Source of the DNA: Verrucomicrobiota bacterium
Lineage (GTDB): Bacteria > Verrucomicrobiota > Verrucomicrobiia > Opitutales > Opitutaceae
Length of the DNA stretch: 64,000 nt
Reading direction: 5' to 3'
Assembly: GCA_016235555.1 (NCBI GenBank)
Contig: JACRKC010000083.1
Coordinates: forward strand, 202,157 to 266,156
The notes below the pieces were generated by a model, which was not told the origin of the DNA, did no database searches, and saw only the letters and a list, made by a program, of their open reading frames with translations. Positions 9,235 through 17,819 of the stretch are shown here, in pieces (position 1 is the stretch's first letter; every line of letters starts with the position of its first letter). A program made the position numbers and the translations under genes.

Positions 9235-9894
9235 ATGAAAACCAACGAAGAAATCCAACGCGAAGCCCAGCGCATGGTGGTCGCGGGCCGCAGCTACCGG
9301 GAAGAGCATCGGGGCGTCGTAAGCGGAGTTGTGCCGCTACCTCGGGTGCTGGTGCAGCTCCCGGATGTTCAGGTCACGCGCAAGGCGGACCTGGCGGGGC
9401 CGGGTTCCGAGACCCGCCTCGTGAATCGTCACCGACATATCGAGGCAGCGATTGATGACGATGCTTTGATCTTCCGGCTCATGGAGCGGGAGACGGAGGC
9501 GATTGGCTCAACCGCCGCGACGCGGACGAGCGATCCCGTGGAAGTCATGGTCAGCCGGTCGGGGGTCGATCTGCTCCATGCCGGATACGAAATGGTCGAG
9601 GAGGACCGACTATTTGAGCGCCTCGCCCCCTATGCGGAGCGGTGCGAGGACCGGGATGATCGCGACCCGGTGGACGAACGGGAGGTCGCCGAAGTCGAGG
9701 CCGTCCTCGAAACTCACCTGCTGCCGCCATCAGACCGCCTCCGCATGAAGGCGGACATTGTCGAGTTTCTCGAAGGGCGATTGGAGACGGGAGTCTTCAT
9801 TGCCCACACCATCGATCGGCAGTGTGCCCGCGAGGGACAGCGCGAACGGCACACCCATCGCCACGAGCACAAGCTTACGATCAACGAATCCTGA
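9235..9894 (+). CDS. Hypothetical protein within the trb operon
   Basis: 219 residues, highly charged, no signal peptide or membrane segment, probably cytoplasmic and helical. The C-terminus is His/Arg-rich (RERHTHRHEHK). The start at 9235 lies 5 bases after the trbE stop; an ATG at 9223 is also in frame. Not recognised. Its place directly after the VirB4 ATPase suggests a transfer-related cytoplasmic factor, but nothing in the sequence proves this. Confidence 0.75.
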   Translation: MKTNEEIQREAQRMVVAGRSYREEHRGVVSGVVPLPRVLVQLPDVQVTRKADLAGPGSETRLVNRHRHIEAAIDDDALIFRLMERETEAIGSTAATRTSDPVEVMVSRSGVDLLHAGYEMVEEDRLFERLAPYAERCEDRDDRDPVDEREVAEVEAVLETHLLPPSDRLRMKADIVEFLEGRLETGVFIAHTIDRQCAREGQRERHTHRHEHKLTINES

Positions 9895-9913
9895 ACGTCA
9901 ACCAAGGCAACCC

Positions 9914-10408
9914 ATGCAACGATTCCTGGATAGTATCGCCTTCTCGCAGCCGTATCTGGTCGGCCTGCTTTTCATGGTAATGGTCATGCTCTTCATGCCG
10001 GGCTGCGCGACGGCGGGGGCGGATTCGGCCGGTCGCACGCGCAATTTTGCCACGACGGCCGCGACCACCGCCGGTGGCGCCTACATCGGTGCCCGGGAGG
10101 GCGACGGCAAAGCGAAGAACGCTGCGGTCGGTGCGGCGGCGGGGTTCGTGGTCGGCGAGACCATCAACTATTTCAACAACAAGGCCCAGCGGGAGGCGTT
10201 CCTCGCCGGCTACGAAAAGGGCCAATCGAACGCCGTGAAACAGCAATACTGGATCGCTCGCGACAACCAGCGGCCCTCTGTCGAAGACGGCTACGAGGAA
10301 ACTTACTACGAAATCGACGTGCCGCAGACAGATCGCGATGGCGTGCGGCGCGAACCGACCAAGCGGGTCATCCGTGTGGTCATGCCCAAGGAGGAAACCG
10401 GATCATGA
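9914..10408 (+). CDS. Putative glycine-zipper lipoprotein of the trb operon
   Basis: 164 residues. A hydrophobic N-terminus (LVGLLFMVMVMLFMPGC) ends in a plausible lipobox with Cys about 32. It is followed by an Ala/Gly-rich stretch (TTAGGAYIGAREGDGK, then AAVGAAAGFVVGE) like glycine-zipper membrane-inserting segments. The C-terminal part is charged. Probably an outer-membrane lipoprotein of the secretion apparatus. The stop overlaps the trbJ start (ATGA). No named family recognised. Confidence 0.7.
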   Translation: MQRFLDSIAFSQPYLVGLLFMVMVMLFMPGCATAGADSAGRTRNFATTAATTAGGAYIGAREGDGKAKNAAVGAAAGFVVGETINYFNNKAQREAFLAGYEKGQSNAVKQQYWIARDNQRPSVEDGYEETYYEIDVPQTDRDGVRREPTKRVIRVVMPKEETGS

Positions 10409-11211
10409 AGGCCCTCGTTTCAACAATCCTGTTTGTTGTGGTCTCGTTGCCGGCAACCGCGCAGTGGGCGGTGATCGATGCGGCCAATCTCCAGCAAAGC
10501 GCCGTGAATTACGCGGCGCTCGTGGAGCAGTTGTCGAATCAGGCCACGCAAATCACCAATCAGGTTCGGCAGATTCAGCAGTTCGAAACGCAGCTCAAGC
10601 GCATGGGGGACATGGCGAACGTGAAGGACCTGGTTGGCTTCCCAGAATTTCGGGCCGATCTCAACCTCCCGACCCAAATCAAGACCTGGGCGCAGGGCGT
10701 CGCTCGCGTCGATGGCCGCGGGCTTTTCGGCGACACCCGGGGCGGTATCTTCCGCGAGGTCAGCCCTGATTTCCGGGACTTCGACGGAGCCGTAGTCGAG
10801 CGCGATCCTGCCGTTTACAAGGACGCGCACGACATGGCGGTCACGGTCGATGAGTTCAAGGTCGTGCAGAGCGACGTTTACAAGCGCCGTGAGGATCTGA
10901 AGCGCGCCATCACTCGCACCAGCGAAGCGTTGCAGGCCGCTGAAACCGAGGCGGAGCAAAAGAAGTTGGAGGCGGTGTTGAACGCGCAATACGGCCAGCT
11001 CACGGCGGTCGATGCCGAGGTGGCTTTGAGCGCCGCACAGGTGCAGGTGAAAGCCGCCGAATCAGCCGCCATGAGCACCGCTCAAACGGAGGCCGATGCC
11101 GAAGCGCGGCGGCGGCTGGCGCAGCAGGAAGCTCGGAAGCTCTCGGCCACGTTCAAACCCCAATACGAGTCGATGCTCCGGTATGTGTTTGAAAAACGTT
11201 TCACACCCTAA
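10405..11211 (+). CDS. trbJ: TrbJ/VirB5-like periplasmic transfer protein
   Basis: 268 residues with a clear signal peptide (MKALVSTILFVVVSLPATAQ, cleavage about residue 20). A mostly helical mature part follows, with an N-terminal Asn/Gln-rich helix (NQATQITNQVRQIQQFETQL) typical of TrbJ/VirB5 minor pilus proteins and a long coiled coil near the C-terminus. A strong ribosome site (aaggagg) precedes the ATG. Located between trbE and trbL as in other trb operons. Confidence 0.8.
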   Translation: MKALVSTILFVVVSLPATAQWAVIDAANLQQSAVNYAALVEQLSNQATQITNQVRQIQQFETQLKRMGDMANVKDLVGFPEFRADLNLPTQIKTWAQGVARVDGRGLFGDTRGGIFREVSPDFRDFDGAVVERDPAVYKDAHDMAVTVDEFKVVQSDVYKRREDLKRAITRTSEALQAAETEAEQKKLEAVLNAQYGQLTAVDAEVALSAAQVQVKAAESAAMSTAQTEADAEARRRLAQQEARKLSATFKPQYESMLRYVFEKRFTP

Positions 11212-11250
11212 CTCCGAACACCCTCGGAAAAAATCGGTCAAAACGGTCAT

Positions 11251-11484
11251 ATGAAAGCACCTACGTTCACCGGAGTATTGCTGATGGCTGTGTTGGTGGC
11301 CGGCGGATGCGTGGACCGAGAGGCAGAGGCTCGACGTGCCCGCGAAGAGGCGGAAGCCAAGGCGCGTGCCGAGGCTGCCCGTAAGGAGATGGAGGCATTG
11401 CCGAAGGCATTTAAGAACCGGGACTATCTCAAAAAAGTTGACGACACGGCGACGCCGAGTGCGCCCGAGACTTCGAAGAAATAG
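11251..11484 (+). CDS. Small lipoprotein, TrbK/VirB7-position
   Basis: 77 residues. N-terminal hydrophobic stretch followed by VLVAGGC gives a lipobox with Cys at about residue 20. The rest is a charged Ala/Glu/Arg helix. Between trbJ and trbL, RP4-type operons carry TrbK, an entry-exclusion lipoprotein, while other systems carry a VirB7-type lipoprotein. Size and place fit either; sequence alone does not decide. Confidence 0.7.
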   Translation: MKAPTFTGVLLMAVLVAGGCVDREAEARRAREEAEAKARAEAARKEMEALPKAFKNRDYLKKVDDTATPSAPETSKK

Positions 11485-11498
11485 TCGCCAGAAATCCC

Positions 11499-12680
11499 AT
11501 GGCCGCACCGATAGGCAGCATTCTTCCCTCTTCCTACTTCGACGGGCTTTCGTCGCTGTGGGGTGGATGCGCCTACATTGGTAGCGCGATTGTGGCCGCA
11601 GGGATGGCATTCCATGCTATCCGGACTCGGCCCGAGGCTGGCGCCTATACTTGGCTAATCGCGAAGGTGTTCTTGATCGGAATCTCCACGCTTTTCCTCC
11701 GCGAATGGCTGATGCGCCTCAACGACATCGTTAGCGCGTTTGGGAGCATGATGGGTGTCGATCCGACTGCAGTTGACGAACAGTTCGTGCAGTTCATCGC
11801 CGGCAAGGCCGCAACGGAGCCTGACGCCAGTATGTGGGACATTATTTGGGGCACCAAATCGATTGGGACGGCGATCTGCTACGCGCTCCTCTGGTTGTTC
11901 GGCTGGCTTTCGTGGGGCGTGCAATACGTGGTCAAACTTGTCGGTGATATTCTCCTCACGGCTGGTTGGGCCATCAGCCCGATCTTCCTTTCTTTTTTCA
12001 TGCTTCGGCCGATGACAGGCGTCGCGCAGAAGTTTGTTATCGGTCTGGCCGCCTTGGTTTGCTGGCCGTTCGGATGGATCATTGCGGCAGTGGTAACGAA
12101 GGCGATGTTGGATGCTGCCGCTACGGCCAGTCTCGTGCCTCTGTTTGTTGTCGGCGCGCCGATCGCTGCTCCTGCTCTCACGGTCTTGCTCATCGGTGCT
12201 TGGATGTTGGTCAGCTCCGTGTTGGCCCCGTATGTCACGACGAAGGTTTTACTCATGGGAGCAAACCCTGCCGCCGAATTCGCACGTGGTGTCGGAGGTG
12301 TCGCGCAGTCGGTCTTTGCCGGCGGGGTAGGCGCTGGCGTCGCCGCAGCCACCGGCGGCGTTGGTGCGGCCGGCGTCATTGCCGCCGCGGCCACGGGGGC
12401 GATGGCGAGTGGCGTCGAATCTGCGGCGCGTGGTGGAGGGTCTGCGCGAACGACTGGGACGGCTATTGGTGGCGTTTCTGGATTGTATGCCGGGCGGCTG
12501 ATGCGGAGCCAGGTGGCTGCTACTCAGGAAATGGCGTCAGCTCAGGCGCGACGGGCCGGTGCTGCGGAAACGATGGCCGCCGAGTTTCGAGAGCATTCTA
12601 AGCAAAAACGGCAAAGCCGCAGCGGCTTTGATAAACAACCCCACGAGGACAATCCCAACCAAGCAGCCATCGATATATGA
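11499..12680 (+). CDS. trbL: TrbL/VirB6 polytopic membrane protein
   Basis: 393 residues with at least six hydrophobic helices between about residues 20 and 250, then a Gly/Ala-rich stretch (about 265-310) and a charged tail. This layout matches TrbL/VirB6 inner-membrane channel components. Lower GC and more relaxed codon use than the flanking trb genes is visible over much of the gene. The stop overlaps the next start (ATGA). Confidence 0.85.
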   Translation: MAAPIGSILPSSYFDGLSSLWGGCAYIGSAIVAAGMAFHAIRTRPEAGAYTWLIAKVFLIGISTLFLREWLMRLNDIVSAFGSMMGVDPTAVDEQFVQFIAGKAATEPDASMWDIIWGTKSIGTAICYALLWLFGWLSWGVQYVVKLVGDILLTAGWAISPIFLSFFMLRPMTGVAQKFVIGLAALVCWPFGWIIAAVVTKAMLDAAATASLVPLFVVGAPIAAPALTVLLIGAWMLVSSVLAPYVTTKVLLMGANPAAEFARGVGGVAQSVFAGGVGAGVAAATGGVGAAGVIAAAATGAMASGVESAARGGGSARTTGTAIGGVSGLYAGRLMRSQVAATQEMASAQARRAGAAETMAAEFREHSKQKRQSRSGFDKQPHEDNPNQAAIDI

Positions 12681-12883
12681 GCCCGATTTTCAATTTTCAT
12701 CGGAAGTATCCCAAGGTGCTCAAGGATCTGGCCCGTGAGACTGACCGCCTAGCCAAAGCTGAGGACGACATGGCGAAAGCGATGCTTGAAACAATGAGGC
12801 AAGACGACGCCGAGAATCATGTTAGGCCACCGACGGAAGCGCGTGTCCCTGCCCAACCGAATCACGACAAAAAACGGAGGTAA
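12677..12883 (+). CDS. Small hypothetical protein between trbL and trbF
   Basis: 68 residues, soluble and highly charged (FHRKYPKVLKDLARETDRL, later DMAKAMLETM), probably one long helix followed by a disordered tail. It overlaps trbL by 4 bases and precedes trbF by 5 bases, so it is very likely translated. Not recognised. Confidence 0.65.
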   Translation: MSPIFNFHRKYPKVLKDLARETDRLAKAEDDMAKAMLETMRQDDAENHVRPPTEARVPAQPNHDKKRR

Positions 12884-12888
12884 TCACC

Positions 12889-13554
12889 ATGGTCGCCAAC
12901 GCCGAAACCGCTCCCGCGTCCGCCGCTCGCGTTGCCCCGCAGTTCGGAAAACCGAAATCCTCGCTGCTGGCCATTTTCGACCGGCAGCGCCGTCAGTCGC
13001 TGATCTGGTTTCTGGTCGCGGTGGCCGCGTGGGTGTGGGCCGCGTGGGACCGTCATAACCTGGTCGAACAACTGACGCGCAAGCGCGAGGTCGTGGTGAT
13101 CGACAGCCTCGGCACCTATTACGTGTCACCCGTGGTGGACATCCAGGAGGCGAAGGACCTGCACGCGATGCAGACCAAACTCGCCTGCAAGGCGCTCTTC
13201 GAACGCAACCCGGCCGGCTTGGACAACCCGGAACTATTCAAGCAGCTCTTCCTGCGCGAGGCGGCGCAGACGGCGCAGGCCTCGCTCAATCGGACGAAGG
13301 CTGAATTCGAGGCCAAGGGTCTCCACCAGAAAGTCGAAGTCGGGGTGCCCGAGATTTTGAGCACGCGTGACAACGCCTTCTACACCTCGACCGACGTGCA
13401 GTTGATCCGCGTCGGCTCCTATCAGGGAGCACCGATCACGGAGGTGCTCCGCTACCGCGTGAAATTCAAGTTCCTGATCAACCCGGACCTCACCCGCAAC
13501 GGCCGGTTTCCGACCGCGGTCGCGGCGTTTCAGGTGGAGCCCATCAAAACGTGA
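12889..13554 (+). CDS. trbF: TrbF/VirB8 inner-membrane transfer protein
   Basis: 221 residues. Short cytoplasmic N-terminus, one membrane segment at about residues 38-56 (LIWFLVAVAAWVWAAW), and a periplasmic NTF2-like domain as in VirB8/TrbF. The start is fixed by ggaggt about 8 bases upstream. Followed directly by trbG and trbI, the canonical order for the core complex. Confidence 0.85.
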   Translation: MVANAETAPASAARVAPQFGKPKSSLLAIFDRQRRQSLIWFLVAVAAWVWAAWDRHNLVEQLTRKREVVVIDSLGTYYVSPVVDIQEAKDLHAMQTKLACKALFERNPAGLDNPELFKQLFLREAAQTAQASLNRTKAEFEAKGLHQKVEVGVPEILSTRDNAFYTSTDVQLIRVGSYQGAPITEVLRYRVKFKFLINPDLTRNGRFPTAVAAFQVEPIKT

Positions 13555-13563
13555 GGACACGCC

Positions 13564-14472
13564 ATGTTGAAAGCCCTGCCACTCTTCATCGGACTCGCCT
13601 CGGCGCTTGCGGCGCAAACGATTCGCGAGGCAAAGCTTGATCCAAGGCAGACGGTGGACCTGCCGGTGTCCCGCGAGGTCACCACCGTCATGTTCCCGGG
13701 ACCAATCACCGCCGTGGCGGGAGCGGACATGCTGATCGAGAGTGGCAAGGCGGCGGTCGAAATCGAGGAAGGGACCCCGTTACGCTTCCATGTCTCCCAC
13801 GCTCCTGGCTCGAATTTCATTCTCGTGCGCAGTCTTCAACCTGAAGCCACAGCGAGGCTGACGGCGATCTATGAGGGCTCGGCATACGTTCTCAACCTTC
13901 GAACGGTCGCGGCGGATTCGGTCGCCAGCGTGATTTTCCAACCCGCGACCCAAGCGACGGCTATCCGGGTGGAGGCGCCGCCGGAGCCCGTCAAATTTTC
14001 GCCGCGCATCGGGCTCAGCCTGCTGGATCGGGCGCGGGCTTATCCCGTCCTGGCCAAGTCGCTGCCGAAGGCCGTCGAGGGCGTGACGCTCCGTGCTCAG
14101 AATCGCACCGTTACGCTGCCTGACGTGGAGGTGACGGTGCAGGAGGTTTACCGCTTCTCCAAGGAAGACGCCGTGGTGTTCCTGCTCAGGCTCAAGAACA
14201 CTACGGACAGAATCGTCGATCTCGCGCCGAGCACGTTCGCGGCCCGGGTCGCGAATGAGAAATTCGAGCAATCCATCGCCAATGGCCCGCGCAGCCTCGC
14301 CCCGGGCGAGAGCGCGGAGGCGGAGTTCGCGGTCGTCGGAATGCCGGACGGCACCCGCAACGATCTCAGTGCCGACAACGCCTTCACCGTTCTGGTCAAC
14401 ACTTCGCGGCGGGAGGCCGTCGCAGTAGCGGCGCCCACGCCATCACCGACCACGGAGGCCCCGAAGTCATGA
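13564..14472 (+). CDS. trbG: TrbG/VirB9 core-complex protein
   Basis: 302 residues with an N-terminal signal peptide (about residues 1-17, ending LAAQ). The middle part is beta-rich, and the C-terminal domain (VTVQEVYRFSKEDAVVFLLR and following) fits the VirB9 CTD that binds VirB7/VirB10 at the outer membrane. The Shine-Dalgarno is gagga; the stop overlaps the trbI start (ATGA). Confidence 0.82.
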   Translation: MLKALPLFIGLASALAAQTIREAKLDPRQTVDLPVSREVTTVMFPGPITAVAGADMLIESGKAAVEIEEGTPLRFHVSHAPGSNFILVRSLQPEATARLTAIYEGSAYVLNLRTVAADSVASVIFQPATQATAIRVEAPPEPVKFSPRIGLSLLDRARAYPVLAKSLPKAVEGVTLRAQNRTVTLPDVEVTVQEVYRFSKEDAVVFLLRLKNTTDRIVDLAPSTFAARVANEKFEQSIANGPRSLAPGESAEAEFAVVGMPDGTRNDLSADNAFTVLVNTSRREAVAVAAPTPSPTTEAPKS

Positions 14473-15578
14473 ACCCCCGCAATCTCGGCAATTTCTTCAA
14501 GAGCAAGTTCGGTTTGTTCGTCGTGTTCGTGGTCGTGCTATTCTCGGGGCTGGCGATCTACGGCCGCCAGCAAGCGCAGGAACGCGAGGCGGCGAAGCTC
14601 GCCGCGCAGAACGCGAAGAAGGTCGAACTCGGTCAGGTGCGAGTGCCCTTGGATCAAGGCCTCGAAAGTGGCCTGCCGCAACAGGCCCGGCCGCCGGCGG
14701 CAGTCCAAGCGGGGGAACCCGCAACCGCGAACGGCATCGTGCCCTTTCGTCCGGCGTCAGCAACGGCGGCAAACGGGACGGGACAGAAAGCACACGGAGC
14801 TGCGCCAACCGCGGAGCCGAAGCCGCGCAAGGTGCGATACACCTCGTTGCTGGCCTCCTATGAGGCACCTCCGGTGCGGTCGGAACGCACGGCTCCTCCT
14901 CCGCCGGAGAAATTCATGCCCTTCGGGACGCTCCTGAAATGCAAACTCGTAAACACGATCGACAGCGCGAACCTGGAGACGCCCGTCATCGCGGTGCTGC
15001 TCGAAGACGTGTGGCAGAACGGCAAGAAGGTGATTCCGGCGAACACGCTCGTGCATGGCACGGCGCGCGCCGGCCGGCTGCGCGACCGCGTGACCGCAAC
15101 CGGCACCTGGCGTTTCGTTTGGCAGGACGGGCGTGAACTCGCGTTCAACGGCGTGGCCTTGGATCGTGAATACGAACACGACATCGATGGCTACGGCATC
15201 ACCGACGGATCGGGCGGGATCAAAGGCCGCCTCATGGCGACGGATGATTTGCAGGAATTGAAGTTGCTGGCCTCGGCCGCGCTGAGCGGTTTCGCGCGGG
15301 GCACACAGGACCGGACGCAGACCGCCTTGGGCACGACAATCACCGGCTCGGTGTCCAACGGCGTGCGCGAAGGTGTCGGCGACGTGTTCGATCTCTACGC
15401 GAAGCGCACCCTCAAGGACATTGAGGAAAACGGCTACTTCGTCCGCGTGGCCGCCGGTAAGGAATTTTACGTCTACGTCCTCGAGTCGGTCGATCCGCAG
15501 AAGGCGAGCCTAGCTGGCATGAAGCTGCCACCGCCCGAGGCCAGTCCCGTTCCTCCTCCACCCGCAAACAAAGGCTAA
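14469..15578 (+). CDS. trbI: TrbI/VirB10 core-complex protein
   Basis: 369 residues. A single membrane helix lies at about residues 13-30 (FGLFVVFVVVLFSGLAIYG), followed by a Pro/Ala-rich periplasmic linker. The C-terminal beta-barrel domain contains the classic segments GTLLKCKLVNTIDS, VIAVLLEDVW, KKVIPANTLVHG and TGTWRF. It bridges inner and outer membranes in the secretion channel. Last of the F-G-I triad; 2 bases separate it from the next gene. Confidence 0.9.
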   Translation: MNPRNLGNFFKSKFGLFVVFVVVLFSGLAIYGRQQAQEREAAKLAAQNAKKVELGQVRVPLDQGLESGLPQQARPPAAVQAGEPATANGIVPFRPASATAANGTGQKAHGAAPTAEPKPRKVRYTSLLASYEAPPVRSERTAPPPPEKFMPFGTLLKCKLVNTIDSANLETPVIAVLLEDVWQNGKKVIPANTLVHGTARAGRLRDRVTATGTWRFVWQDGRELAFNGVALDREYEHDIDGYGITDGSGGIKGRLMATDDLQELKLLASAALSGFARGTQDRTQTALGTTITGSVSNGVREGVGDVFDLYAKRTLKDIEENGYFVRVAAGKEFYVYVLESVDPQKASLAGMKLPPPEASPVPPPPANKG

Positions 15579-15580
15579 TC

Positions 15581-16126
15581 ATGAGACACATCCTGCTGAC
15601 CTTTCCGCTTCTCGCCCTGGTGGGCTGTGCCACGCACCGTCCTGTGGCCGTGGTGGCGCCTCCTCCGCCGGCCCTGGCCGCAGCAATGCCAACGAAAGTC
15701 GTGGAGACGCGCTACGAAGTGCGCGGCTATCGCGAGGCGGCGAATCCGTCGATCCGCCACGAAGCCCATGCGATTTACCGACAGACTCACGTGCCCCTGA
15801 ACGCGAACGAATCGGGCGAAACCGTGCCGCGCACGGCCTTCGCACCGGCGAGCTACGCCCCCTTGCCCGCGGCGGCTGAACTCAACGCCGAGTTGACGAA
15901 CCAGAAAGCGATCACCGGTGAGTTGCGCGGGATGAAGGTTGCAATGGCAGAAACCCAGCAACGCATGGAAACACAATATGCGCAGCTCGTCCGCCAGAGC
16001 GCCGAGGCAGCGAAACTTCGCGAACAACTGGAAGCCGAACGCAACCGCCTCCGCAACGGTGGGCCGACGCCTCCGGCGGAGTCCGTCGTCTCCAACACTA
16101 CGGCTTCCACGGAAGCGAAATGGTGA
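15581..16126 (+). CDS. Outer-membrane lipoprotein of the trb operon (TrbH-position)
   Basis: 181 residues. Signal peptide and lipobox LLALVGC (Cys about 16). The mature part is Pro/Ala-rich, then has a C-terminal coiled coil (about residues 105-160). The place next to trbI matches TrbH, a lipoprotein in RP4, but the primary sequence does not let me confirm homology. Confidence 0.7.
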   Translation: MRHILLTFPLLALVGCATHRPVAVVAPPPPALAAAMPTKVVETRYEVRGYREAANPSIRHEAHAIYRQTHVPLNANESGETVPRTAFAPASYAPLPAAAELNAELTNQKAITGELRGMKVAMAETQQRMETQYAQLVRQSAEAAKLREQLEAERNRLRNGGPTPPAESVVSNTTASTEAKW

Positions 16127-16135
16127 GAGCACGTC

Positions 16136-17050
16136 ATGACCATCGCCGCCGAACACCTCGAAAAGCTGCGGACGCTCCCGGACCGCCTCAAGGCGCAGCT
16201 CACCGGGCAGGATGCGGCCATCGAGTTGGTCGCGGAGCGGCTGCAGCATGGTGAACTTGGCCTGACCGTTCCCGGTCGGCCGAAGGCTAGCTTTTTGTTT
16301 CTCGGGCCGACCGGCGTGGGTAAGACGGAGCTAACGCTGCGCTTCACCGAAGACCTGCTCGGCCTAGACCGCGTCGTCCGTCTCGACATGTCGGAATACC
16401 AGACGGCAGACCGACTCGGGTTGCTGCTCGGGACCGCTGATGAACCCGGCCGGATCGCGGAGGGGTTCGATGCGTGCGGCGGTTGCGGCACGCTGCTTTT
16501 CGATGAGATCGAAAAGGCGCACCCGCGCGTTCTGGACGTGCTGCTGCAACTGCTCGATGCCGCGCGCCTAACGACGGGGCGCAATCGCGTGCTGGATTTC
16601 TCGGGATGGTATGTCGTGCTCACGAGCAACATCGGGGCGCAGCGCATCATGACGCTTCGCAAGTCGAAGTATGAGACGATGGAGCGGCTCGTGCGGCAGG
16701 ATGCGCAGCGGGAATTGCGGCCGGAAATCTTTGCCCGCATCACGCTGACGGTGGTTTTCAACCGCCTAGACTACGAGGCGCAGCGCGTTATCGCTGCGGG
16801 TCTGGTAGAGAAGGAGTGCCGGACGTTGGCCGGACTCGGGTATCGGGTTTCCCCGGAACCATCCGTGCAAGGAATTGTCGTTAGTCGCGGGTATCACGAA
16901 CGGCTTGGGGCCAGGCCGATGCGGGATGCCGCCGAGCTTTTGGTTCGGAACGCGCTCGCGCGCGAACTTTTGCGCGGGGGCGACGGCTCAGGCCGTCTGC
17001 TGCCGCATTCGGATGGAATGAAACTGCAACTGAACCCTGCCGCTTCGTAG
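16136..17050 (+). CDS. ClpB-like AAA+ ATPase (single NBD2-type domain)
   Basis: 304 residues forming one AAA+ module of the Clp/Hsp100 second-domain type: GPTGVGKTE (Walker A), LLFDEIEKAHP (Walker B), LTSNIGA (sensor 1), and GARPMRDAAE (sensor 2) in a small C-terminal domain. It lacks a first AAA domain, a zinc-binding or N-domain, and a visible ClpP-docking loop. It sits at the end of the transfer operon with an ATG 10 bases after the previous stop. An unfoldase or remodelling role in transfer is plausible but inferred; such a gene is not part of the classical trb set. Confidence 0.85.
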   Translation: MTIAAEHLEKLRTLPDRLKAQLTGQDAAIELVAERLQHGELGLTVPGRPKASFLFLGPTGVGKTELTLRFTEDLLGLDRVVRLDMSEYQTADRLGLLLGTADEPGRIAEGFDACGGCGTLLFDEIEKAHPRVLDVLLQLLDAARLTTGRNRVLDFSGWYVVLTSNIGAQRIMTLRKSKYETMERLVRQDAQRELRPEIFARITLTVVFNRLDYEAQRVIAAGLVEKECRTLAGLGYRVSPEPSVQGIVVSRGYHERLGARPMRDAAELLVRNALARELLRGGDGSGRLLPHSDGMKLQLNPAAS

Positions 17051-17052
17051 CC

Positions 17053-17781
17053 ATGCTGCCCAAGAATGCCACGCCACGCATCGTGGTGCTGAAAGGCGAT
17101 AGACTTTACGGGGATTTGATCAGCCGCCACATCAAGGATCTCTGGCGCAATGCTGACGTGCAGGTGTTTCAGCTTGGGTTCGACGCGCTCGACTCCATCC
17201 AGGCGCGGGTGCCGGACCTGTTTATCACCGGCGTAAAGATCGACGACATGGACGGGCTCGAACATTTGGAGCCGTTCATCGAAACCGCGCTGCCGATTCT
17301 CGTGCTCACGTCGCGCAAGGATGCCCGCACTTTCGATCTGTTGCGCAGTATCCGTTACGACGGGCTTTACGATGGCCACGCAGAAGGCATGGAAAACTTG
17401 CCGACCGCGCTCCAACAGGTGATCCAGCGCCGGCTCTACGTGAGCGCGACGATGCTGCCGAATCTGAAGCGTCCGAAGAATATCACGCTCGATACGCTCA
17501 CGGAAAAAGAGCAGATGGTCCTCTCGGTCATCGGTGACGGGTCGGACGATCAACAGGCCGCAGAGCGTCTAGGCCTTTCGCCCTACACGGTGAACACGCA
17601 CCGGAAGGCGATCATGGCGAAGATGAAGTTGCACCACAAAGGGCAGCTCATGCTGTATGCGCTCCAGAACGGATACATCTGGGTGTCTCCGCAGCAGATT
17701 CACTATCCCGGATTTCAGCGCCGGCTCTTGGCGGCCGTAAGCGCGGCGAAGGCGACTCCCCCGGAGCGCGCCACAGCTTGA
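17053..17781 (+). CDS. LuxR/NarL-type transcription regulator with degenerate receiver domain
   Basis: 242 residues. The N-terminal half folds like a response-regulator receiver, but the phosphoacceptor position is Gly: the segment reads DLFITGVKIDDMDGLE where active receivers have an Asp four residues after the first Leu, and the N-terminal acidic pair is reduced (VVLKGDRLY). The C-terminal half has a standard LuxR HTH (LTEKEQMVLSVIGDG, then AERLGLSPYTVNTHRKAIMAK). It should bind DNA independently of phosphorylation. Being last in the trb operon, it may autoregulate it; the dyads at 1883, 2065, 5342 and 19376 are candidate sites. Confidence 0.85.
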   Translation: MLPKNATPRIVVLKGDRLYGDLISRHIKDLWRNADVQVFQLGFDALDSIQARVPDLFITGVKIDDMDGLEHLEPFIETALPILVLTSRKDARTFDLLRSIRYDGLYDGHAEGMENLPTALQQVIQRRLYVSATMLPNLKRPKNITLDTLTEKEQMVLSVIGDGSDDQQAAERLGLSPYTVNTHRKAIMAKMKLHHKGQLMLYALQNGYIWVSPQQIHYPGFQRRLLAAVSAAKATPPERATA

Positions 17782-17794
17782 AGTAGGGCAGACG

Positions 17795-17815
17795 AAAAAG
17801 GGGGCCGAAGCCCCC
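17795..17815 (-). terminator. Intrinsic terminator for the minus-strand gene at 17820
   Basis: GGGGGC and GCCCCC arms enclose a four-base loop (TTCG on the minus strand), followed on the minus strand by TTTTT. It lies between two convergent genes and ends the minus-strand gene; on the plus strand the hairpin is not followed by a T-run but may still help. Confidence 0.75.
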
Positions 17816-17819
17816 TCGT

